A stretch of 13,629 nt of DNA. It comes from Candidatus Altimarinota bacterium. Its GTDB lineage: Bacteria > Patescibacteria > JAEDAM01 > BD1-5 > UBA2023. This document shows positions 8,190 to 13,629 of the stretch, piece after piece. The stretch spans positions 1 through 13,629 of the forward strand of contig JAGYHI010000024.1 in assembly GCA_018457335.1 (NCBI GenBank), in the 5' to 3' direction. The translations under genes were made by a program, and so were the position numbers. Under the pieces are notes generated by a model. It made no database searches. It worked only from the letters and a program-made list of their open reading frames with translations, and was not told where the DNA came from. Numbering within the stretch: the stretch's first letter is position 1; the number at the start of each line of letters is the position of its first letter.

Positions 8190-8804
8190 ATGAATTTCAA
8201 AAAAAATAATTTACCGTCACTTATTCAAGTGTGACAGGAGACGAATAATCCAGTTTTAAAACCTCTCTCAGAGATATGAAGAGAATTAAAACAATATCCA
8301 TATCCAGCGTGGCAAAGATGGTTATATATGCTTGTATGTCTTGGAGGTGCTTTTTCTATGGGAATATTTTTATTTTTTGGTATCAAAAATAAGATAATTG
8401 ATACTTCTATAATTATGTGGGGAGATATATTACCTGGATTTTTAATTTTTGGTATTATGTTTTTATGTTGCATTGTATGATTTATATGGCTTTTGCATTA
8501 TAGTTTTATAGGGATTGTACTTTATGAAAAAGGAATATTATATCAGCGAACAAAAGAATTTACTCTTCAATATATATTATCAAGACACCGTCTTGATAAT
8601 GGCTTGAGATGGAAATATCTTCCGATAAATACTATTACTAAGATTTCTTATGAAAAAAGATTTCTTATATTTTCTCGAGTTGTCATTCAGACTATTGATA
8701 ATCAAAAATACCCTTTACGATTGAAAGTTTCATCAAAAACAAAAAAAGAATTTGTCGATGATATAAAAAAATATTTACAATTAAATTTCTCTCTATGAAA
8801 ATAA
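8190..8804 (+). CDS. Membrane protein of unknown function, possible PH-like C-terminal domain
   Basis: The 204-residue frame starts at ATG 8190, 11 bases after the fused LysRS tail, and uses UGA as Gly at four places, including the third codon from its end (G-K-stop). A soluble N-terminus with Y-P-Y-P-A-W-Q-R-W precedes two or three hydrophobic segments (about 46-65, 75-97 and perhaps 104-112). The C-terminal half is strand-rich (Y-L-P-I-N-T-I-T-K-I-S-Y-E-K-R, then a final helix) in a way that recalls bacterial PH-like membrane proteins. That assignment is a guess from pattern. It overlaps the xthA start by 10 bases, so the two are probably translationally coupled. Confidence 0.8.
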
Positions 8805-9634
8805 TCTCTTGGAATGTAAACGGTATTCGCGCCGTCGCTAAAAAATGACTCAAAGAGTTTGTCGCTGAGCAAAATCCTGATATTCTCTGTCTTCAAGAAA
8901 CGAAAGCCTTTGAAGAACAATTTCTCAAAGATGTCGGAAACTTGGACGGGTATAAGTATGTTTGGCATACTGGTACTCGTGCGGGGTATGCCGGGACAGT
9001 GATTTTTTATCGAGAAGACATCGATGTCATTGATACGAAAAATGATTTTAACGAAGTCGAGCACTTTCACAGTGATGGCCGTGTGACGGAGTTAGAGTTT
9101 TTTTATTCCTCAAATTCTGAAAAAGATTCTGAAACAAGTTCAGAATGACAAAAAGAAAAACAACATATCGTCCTGCTCAATGGCTACTTTCCAAATGGGG
9201 GAATGCGGGCAGATGGGACGGATATGGTACCATACAAACTCGATTTTTATGACCACATGATCCACTACACGAGTGAACTTGTGAAAGCAGGGAAACAGGT
9301 AATTGTGACGGGAGATCTCAATATTTGTCATACAGAAATTGATATTGCTCGCCCAAAAGAAAACCAAAATTCTGTCGGATTTCTTCCGGTTGAGCGAGCG
9401 AAAGTAAGCGAGTTTCTCGATGCCGGATTTGTCGATGTTTGGCGCGAGCAAAATCCAGATACACTTGATGTTTATTCTTGGTGGAGTTATCGTGGTGGAG
9501 CGAGAGCTCGAAATGTCGGCTGGAGGATTGATTATTTCGTCGTAAATAAAGATTTTTTCCCGAAAGTCAAAGATATGAAATATATGTGCGATACGCTTGG
9601 AAGCGACCATTGTCCGATTTTGCTGGAGATATAG
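8795..9634 (+). CDS. xthA: Exodeoxyribonuclease III / AP endonuclease
   Basis: This Mg-dependent base-excision-repair enzyme cleaves at abasic sites and trims DNA 3' ends. The 279-residue protein carries the full ExoIII/EEP set: W-N-V-N-G-I-R (Asn7), L-Q-E-T-K (Glu35), N-G-Y-F-P-N-G-G (Tyr131), G-D-L-N-I-C-H (Asp174, Asn176), I-A-R-P-K-E-N, R-N-V-G-W-R-I-D-Y (Asp246) and S-D-H-C-P (Asp271, His272). UGA glycines are codon 18 (a conserved K-K-G position) and codon 118. Residues about 104-123 (S-S-N-S-E-K-D-S-E-T-S-S-E-G-Q-K) are a polar insertion between two core strands, encoded by a palindromic repeat also seen at 13102. The gene is last in the plus-strand operon and overlaps its upstream neighbour. 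Confidence 0.96.
9105..9157 (+). repeat. Palindromic repeat element inserted in frame in xthA
   Basis: The stretch contains a perfect 8-bp hairpin, ATTCTGAA (9126-9133) and TTCAGAAT (9139-9146), with a 5-base loop. Its core at 9125-9144 matches 17 of 20 bases of the intergenic element at 13102-13121, and both are followed by a GAATGACAAAA-type end. It codes for a hydrophilic loop absent from typical ExoIII. The frame passes through the element's TGAC as Gly-Gln, so the insertion is tolerated only under code 25. It resembles the idea of protein-inserted palindromic elements known in Rickettsia. Confidence 0.65.
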
Positions 9635-9656
9635 TTTTCATTTTATGAAAAAATTA

Positions 9657-9684
9657 AAAACCCCTCCTTATAAAGAGGGGTTTT
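9657..9684. terminator. Bidirectional rho-independent terminator
   Basis: Perfect arms AAAACCCCTC (9657-9666) and GAGGGGTTTT (9675-9684) enclose an 8-base loop. Flanking A and T tracts give a U tract in both directions. It closes the plus-strand operon ending in xthA (stop at 9634) and the convergent minus-strand operon (stop at 9708). Confidence 0.9.
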
Positions 9685-9707
9685 AAATACGGAAAAGTCT
9701 TTTCAAA

Positions 9708-10907
9708 TTATCGACATCCACCCACAAGATTAGGTTGTCCTTTCATACAGTTTTTTTGCATGATTGGGATACGTTTTTCGAGGAGCGTATTTGTCGAGAT
9801 CAAGTTCGTGTGGAGTGAGATGAGATTATAGAGTGTGGTTTGATCGATGTCAATTTTACGACTTGTCATTGTATCGAGTTTGTTGTACATTTTGAGAATA
9901 TCGACATCGTGGCTTTTTCGAGAGAGCATTTTTGTAGTGCGCGTATGATATTCTTGGAGTGTTTTGGATTTTCAGACAAATTGTCGCCACGGTGCAAATT
10001 TTTTATCGAGTCCAGAAATCGGATTTGAGAGGCAAGACGTCCTCGCTGATACCATATCATCGATTTGCGTACCGTCCGGAGTTTTTGATTTGTAGCAGTC
10101 AAAATTATTTAAAATCGTTTTTCGAGTACTTTGGGCAGCACCTTGCCGACTCAGTTCTTCCATGAGTACTTTTTGTTTTATGTTTATGTATTCACTCTCA
10201 GAGAGTCCTTTTCCGCCAGCAAAAAGTGCTGCTCCGCGCTCCCAACCTTTGAGAGCATTTTCGAGACTCCAACCAGTCGAGATGATATATTTCAGGGATT
10301 TTTTAGTGGCTTTTTTATATTCTGCTGTGCTTTTACATGCCTGAGTTTGACTGGGGTAATAAGCGACCGACACAGTTTTAAATACAGGTTCGTTTTTCTT
10401 TCTTATATAGTGTGTTGGTGTCGCTTTTTGCATTGCAAGTCCTGTCCGCATAAATTGCGTTTTAATTTCCTTAAATTCCATTAAAATACCGATAAGTTGC
10501 GGTCCATATACACTATTTGTACCACATTTTTTGACGAGCGATTCGATTTGTTTTTCGATTTCGTTTTCTTGCTGTTTGAGATAGTTATAGTCGCGTTGCA
10601 CAGCATATTTCATAGTGCCTTCATTTTTGAGAGCAGTATTAAAATTACCATCAAGGTGTACTTGGTCATTTCTTTTTTGTTGATTTTTAACAAGATTTGT
10701 AATTTTATCCACAGGATAAGGACCTCATTCACACATACCCTCTTTTCCCATTTTTTCTCCGATTTCATTGATTTCTTTTTTTACATTTGTCACATATTCT
10801 TTGACATCTTTTGGTATCTCTGAATCCAATTTACAATCCGCAAAAGCACCATAGGGAAGCGCAATTATACTGAGAAAAACCAGCAAGGAAGTAAGATTTT
10901 TTTTCAT
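9708..10907 (-). CDS. Secreted helical protein of unknown family (399 aa)
   Basis: The N-terminal Sec signal peptide runs M-K-K-N-L-T, a hydrophobic core, then A-L-P-Y-G-A-F-A with likely cleavage after residue 23, so the mature protein begins Asp-Cys. The rest is charged and probably mostly helical, with scattered Cys residues (e.g. in K-K-C-G-T-N, Q-A-C-K-S, F-D-C-Y-K, T-S-C-L-S, K-N-C-M and the C-terminal G-G-C-R), suggesting disulfides in an oxidising compartment. UGA encodes Gly61 and Gly312; standard-code reading splits it into three ORFs (10725-10907, 9972-10712, 9708-9929). I do not recognise it. It starts 20 bases after the 522-aa secreted protein and is surely its operon partner. 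Confidence 0.85.
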
Positions 10908-10927
10908 ATTTTTAAAATAAATAAATT

Positions 10928-12496
10928 TTATTGTGGTTTAAGAGAATCGAGTTTCGTGTCGCCTCATGCAATATTGGCAATCATCTTGCTCAGTGCATTC
11001 GTAAATGCATAAATTTCATTAAAATTCGTCGCAAATGCAGTTTCTCGTCTGGCTTTTGACATTTGTGTTCGTAAATTTCCACAGGTAGTTTGGATATTTT
11101 TATTTTGCAAAACGGTAGATGGTTTTTTTGCAGTCAGATTGAGTTCGGTATTGGTGATATTAGAGAGATTTGTCTGACTTGAAGAGGCATATCCTCCTCC
11201 ATCAGGCCCACCATTGGTTTCTTTTTCTGGTGACAATCCGGCTTCTATCATAGCACATCGATAGGTTGCATCATAAAAAGCATTTCGTTTTTCTTCTGTG
11301 TCCTCTTCTTTGAATTTCTTTGTTTGTTGCGGTCTATTGTTTACAAAAACTCTTCCACCCGCGACTTTATCGGCGATTTTTATATTCAAAAAAGGCAATT
11401 GAAACGAATTATTTGTCATTTTTTGTGCACTGAGGTCGCTATTTGCGATGGGCTCCATCATTTTCATATGCTTGTCAAGGATTGCCTCGATAGATTTGTC
11501 ATTTTCGCTTTTAAAAGAGCCTTTTCCGATTTCCATATCGATGGTCACACAGAAAATTTTATTACAAGGGAGTTTATCATAAAAATCTTTTTTCTCTTTC
11601 TCTTTTCCATTACCACCTTTTCCATCTTTTCCATTTCCATTTTGACTATTATCGACCCCGCCATTTGTGGTGTTTTTTGTGGAGTTGAGTGTATGTTCGA
11701 GTTCAGTCGTGAAGTTGCTATCGAGCAGATTTCCAGGGAGGCCAGTATCCGCAGTGTTAGTATTTTTCTCATCGCTACATTTTTCATTCCAAGGGATTTT
11801 CTTATCATCTGCGTCAGAAATCGCTGGTGTGGTGGTTGTGACAGTAGTTTCTGTGAGAGTTGTAGTATTTTTTGGAGGCTCCCGTGGGTCTACCAGGTCT
11901 TGTCCGTCAGAGAGTTCTTTTACTTCGCCTCCCTTTAAGAAATCAAGCAAAGAAGTCTGATTGAGATTACTTGTCCCGAGATATTTGATATTGTCCTTGA
12001 AGATAATTTTATTGATTTTATTGATATCATCGATGATATCGTAATCAGAATTTTTTAAACTTCCGTCCATATATGACCCATACGACCCTGCCACGATAAT
12101 ATCATCTTGCTGGCGTACTGCTCTTGTTTGCATGTTTTGATAAGTGCTTTGTAGACAAGTTGCGAGTTGATTCATTTCTCCGATATCAAGTTTTTTATTT
12201 TTCTTTCTAGCAGTTTTCCCGAGAAATTCTACAAGATTTCCTTGTAAATCCTTTTCATTGAGAGGTTCAGTATCGAGCCAAGGCGTTTCATTTCGACATT
12301 CTTTCCCAAAACCTTGATAGGTAGGATATTTTTTGAGATGTCGGCTTGTCAGCATATTTGCCATAGTATTTCCAGCGTCGTCTATTTGCGAATAAAAATC
12401 TGTTTCACTGTGATTGAAAAAGTTAGGCTCATCTGCAAAGAGCAGGGAAGTGCTTGCGAAAAACACTACAAGCGATGTAAAAATTTTCGTTTTCAT
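10928..12496 (-). CDS. Secreted protein of unknown family with low-complexity linkers (522 aa)
   Basis: The signal peptide M-K-T-K-I-F-T-S...S-L-L-F-A is followed by D-E-P (cleavage about residue 21). An N-terminal region (about 22-205) has a few Cys and possible helices. Next come a Thr-rich stretch (T-T-L-T-E-T-T-V-T-T-T-T, about 215-228) and a Gly/Asn/Lys/Glu linker (about 280-305). A C-terminal region (about 310-500) holds C-N-K-I-F-C-V-T-I-D-M-E and a helical end (N-F-N-E-I-Y-A-F-T-N-A). Only codon 511 is UGA; under the standard code the last 12 residues (G-G-D-T-K-L-D-S-L-K-P-Q) would be lost. The family is not recognised. It is first in a two-gene operon with the 399-aa protein and has a strong, apparently leaderless promoter. 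Confidence 0.85.
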
Positions 12497-12502
12497 ACTA
12501 TC

Positions 12503-12531
12503 ATTATATACTATTTTCCCAAAAAAAGCAA
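12503..12531 (-). promoter_or_regulatory. Near-consensus promoter giving a leaderless transcript
   Basis: On the minus strand TTGCTT (12526-12531) and TATAAT (12503-12508) are separated by exactly 17 bases. Only six bases separate the -10 box from the ATG at 12496, so transcription would begin at or next to the start codon. There is no room for a Shine-Dalgarno sequence. It drives the 522/399-aa secreted-protein operon. Confidence 0.75.
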
Positions 12532-12542
12532 GAGATTTCGTT

Positions 12543-12569
12543 TTGAATTTTTCAAAAAATTCGTATAAT
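12543..12569 (+). promoter_or_regulatory. Promoter of the DsbA-like lipoprotein gene
   Basis: A perfect TATAAT (12564-12569) lies 30 bases upstream of the ATG at 12600. A TTGAAT (12543-12548) sits at a short 15-base spacing, or TTTTGA at 17. It is divergent from the leaderless promoter, with the two -10 boxes about 55 bases apart, so the two units share a compact control region. Confidence 0.55.
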
Positions 12570-12599
12570 GGGGCGGATTTATTTTTTTACTTTCATTTT

Positions 12600-13010
12600 A
12601 TGAAATATTTTACTCTTCTTTTTACTTCATTATTACTTTTGGCATCGTGTAATTTGACTCAAAACACACCTACAACACCTACAAATCCTACACAAACAGG
12701 AAACACACAAAGTGATAGAGTTGCTCCCGAAAAAAAGCCAATAGAGAAAACAGATACTACCACTCCAGCCACTGCAAAACTCTCTACACTTTCTGATGAT
12801 TTCGTATTTACAATAGGTTCTGGGTCGCATACACTTCAAATTTTCTCAGATTTTGAGTGTCCAGCGTGTATCTACTCTAAGACAGCAGTTTTCCCACTTT
12901 TTGAGGCCTACGCAAAAGCCGGAAAGCTCAAAATCGAATACCGACAATTTCCACTGACAAATATGCACAAAAATGAGATTTGATATTGATGCGAGAAGAT
13001 GGTATTTTAA
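12600..13010 (+). CDS. Truncated DsbA/thioredoxin-like lipoprotein
   Basis: The start at 12600 is chosen for its lipoprotein signal, L-L-L-L-A-S-C (lipid Cys17), and promoter. A Thr/Pro/Asn-rich tether (about 20-60) leads into a DsbA-like thioredoxin fold: L-Q-I-F-S-D-F-E-C-P-A-C (redox motif C-P-A-C at 87-90), then K-I-E-Y-R-Q-F-P-L-T-N-M-H-K-N. The fold should continue for over 100 residues with a helical insert and a cis-Pro loop, but it stops after 136 residues. The last 12 or so codons (after H-K-N, through two UGA) are out-of-frame PilB-tail sequence. Without the second half of the fold it is probably inactive; it is a pseudogene or chimera. The intact family makes or breaks disulfides in exported proteins, which would suit its Cys-bearing neighbours. 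Confidence 0.75.
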
Positions 13011-13063
13011 AGGCGATGCAAGGGAAAACCAGTCTTGAAGAACTCTTTAAAATCGTTGGATAA
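12971..13063 (+). pseudogene. C-terminal tail of a PilB/GspE-type secretion ATPase
   Basis: In the frame +2 to the DsbA-like gene, about 30 residues read G-D-L-I-L-M-R-E-D-G-I-L-K-A-M-Q-G-K-T-S and then L-E-E-L-F-K-I-V-G-stop. This is the usual ending of type IV pilus or type II secretion assembly ATPases (pattern G-M-x-x-L-R-x-D-G-L-L-K-x-x-x-G-x-T-S-x-E-E-V). The Walker motifs and everything upstream are missing. The fragment overlaps the end of the truncated DsbA-like gene, and the join lies at about 12965-12980. It is untranslated unless read by frameshift or from the ATG at 12989. Confidence 0.75.
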
Positions 13064-13072
13064 ATTTTATAA

Positions 13073-13152
13073 ATTCCTCATAGCTCTACTCTCTTTACAG
13101 AGATCCTAAATCAAGTTCAGAGCCTGTCCTTGGGCTCGATTGAGGAATGACA
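13073..13152. repeat. Intergenic palindromic repeat element
   Basis: Outer arms ATTCCTCA (13073-13080) and TGAGGAAT (13141-13148) bracket the unit. Inside are the core 13102-13121 shared with the xthA insert (17 of 20 bases) and a small hairpin, GAGCC...GGCTC (about 13120-13136). It sits between the PilB tail and the terminator and looks like a dispersed palindromic repeat family. Its function is unknown. Confidence 0.6.
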
Positions 13153-13161
13153 AAAGAAAAT

Positions 13162-13193
13162 AAAAAATCTCTCTAAAAATAGAGAGATTTTTT
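13162..13193. terminator. Bidirectional rho-independent terminator
   Basis: A perfect 13-bp stem, AAAAAATCTCTCT (13162-13174) and AGAGAGATTTTTT (13181-13193), with a 6-base loop gives U tracts on both strands. It separates the plus-strand DsbA-like/PilB remnant from the convergent gene ending at 13228. Confidence 0.9.
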
Positions 13194-13227
13194 ATTGCGA
13201 AAATTTGCTTTAAGGTGTTTTTCCTGA

Positions 13228-13629
13228 TTATTCTGCGAGAACTCTATCAAAAAATTTCGTAAAATCTTCTTCTTTTTTAAAGACTCCCATATCAAGTTTT
13301 TTTCCGTCGAGGACATAACTTGGTGTCCCTGTAAGTCGAAGATCGTCACCGATTTTCATATCTCTGTCTACGAGTTTTTTAGATGCTCGCCCTTTGAGAC
13401 AGTCAGTAATGTCAGCATCATATTTTTTGGCGATTTCTATACGCTCAGCGTCTGTCACTTTGGCACTCACTTTTTTCTTTTCAAGTGCGTAGAGTGCAGT
13501 TGCATTCCACATAAATCCGAGATCATCAATATCTGCAATAGATTTTGTCGAGTCCAGAATACGACAAACGACCTTTTCCCCGTATTGTTTCGGGAGTGTC
13601 GAGATACGCACATCAATTTTCCCTTTTTC
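13228..13629 (-). CDS. DsbA-like thioredoxin-fold protein, C-terminal part
   Basis: The frame is open to the right edge, so the N-terminus, including any C-x-x-C and signal peptide, lies outside the window; 133 residues are visible. A helical region is followed by T-G-T-P-S-Y-V-L-D-G-K-K-L-D, the cis-Pro loop and strand typical of the DsbA/Thioredoxin_4 family, and a final helix (F-T-K-F-F-D-R-V-L-A-E). Two Cys are visible (V-V-C-R-I and T-D-C-L-K-G). No UGA occurs in this part. The protein is probably an exported disulfide oxidoreductase. It is a different gene from the truncated DsbA-like lipoprotein: opposite strand, and not simply its missing half, since the terminator lies between them. 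Confidence 0.8.
   Translation of the reverse strand, partial: EKGKIDVRISTLPKQYGEKVVCRILDSTKSIADIDDLGFMWNATALYALEKKKVSAKVTDAERIEIAKKYDADITDCLKGRASKKLVDRDMKIGDDLRLTGTPSYVLDGKKLDMGVFKKEEDFTKFFDRVLAE

Noticed and set aside
9140..9610. 156-codon minus-strand ORF opposite xthA
   Set aside because: It is antisense to conserved ExoIII motifs and has no recognisable features of its own.
11324..11938. 204-codon plus-strand ORF opposite the 522-aa secreted protein
   Set aside because: It is Phe/Ile/Ser-rich, antisense to a frame with signal peptide and promoter, and looks like a mirror of Lys/Asn/Glu-rich coding sequence.
12414..12599. Upstream extension of the DsbA-like lipoprotein frame
   Set aside because: The frame is open from 12414 but would cover the divergent promoters and bury the lipoprotein signal. 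The ATG at 12600 gives a proper lipobox start.
1..13629. CRISPR arrays, tRNA, rRNA or insertion sequences
   Set aside because: I saw no regularly spaced repeats, no cloverleaf or conserved tRNA T-arm, no rRNA-like blocks and no transposase frame. The only repeats are the palindromic element copies and the short ones listed.

Overview
This window reads correctly only with UGA as glycine (genetic code 25), with UAA and UAG as stops. In-frame UGA falls on conserved glycines of well-known families: residues 3 and 6 of GlmS, the E-R-G-D step of the LysRS C-terminus, the A-K-K-G step of exonuclease III, and the D-I-G-x-H end of a RelE/YafQ toxin. Code 25 is known from the Absconditabacteria (SR1) and Gracilibacteria (BD1-5) branches of the CPR/Patescibacteria. 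The AT-rich sequence, long homopolymers, lack of clear Shine-Dalgarno sequences, short intergenic gaps and large secreted proteins all fit such an organism. I cannot choose between the two phyla from this window.

Layout. Positions 1-975 (minus) hold a possible gene start running off the left edge, an AT-rich spacer, and a type II toxin-antitoxin operon (antitoxin 700-879, toxin 419-697, small third ORF 310-417) with its own terminator. Positions 935-3356 (minus) hold a lipoprotein and glmS under one candidate promoter, ending in a strong terminator. Positions 3436-9684 (plus) look like one operon: a 135-aa secreted protein, a 1436-aa secreted surface protein whose last ~104 residues are the C-terminus of lysyl-tRNA synthetase, a 204-aa membrane protein, and exonuclease III, closed by a bidirectional terminator. 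Positions 9708-12496 (minus) hold two secreted proteins of unknown family in tandem (522 and 399 aa), driven by a near-consensus promoter that seems to make a leaderless transcript. A divergent plus-strand gene at 12600 encodes a truncated DsbA-like lipoprotein that runs into the tail of a PilB/GspE-type ATPase. A palindromic repeat, a bidirectional terminator and the C-terminal part of another DsbA-like protein (minus, running off the right edge) complete the window.

Functionally the window mixes housekeeping (amino-sugar synthesis, DNA repair) with envelope or secreted functions (two lipoproteins, four Sec-type secreted proteins, two thioredoxin-fold proteins) and a stress or maintenance module. 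The most notable signals are two places where the head of one gene joins the tail of an unrelated one (surface protein/LysRS and DsbA/PilB), a repeat element inserted in frame in xthA whose translation depends on UGA=Gly, and a toxin-antitoxin pair whose toxin is invisible under the standard code.
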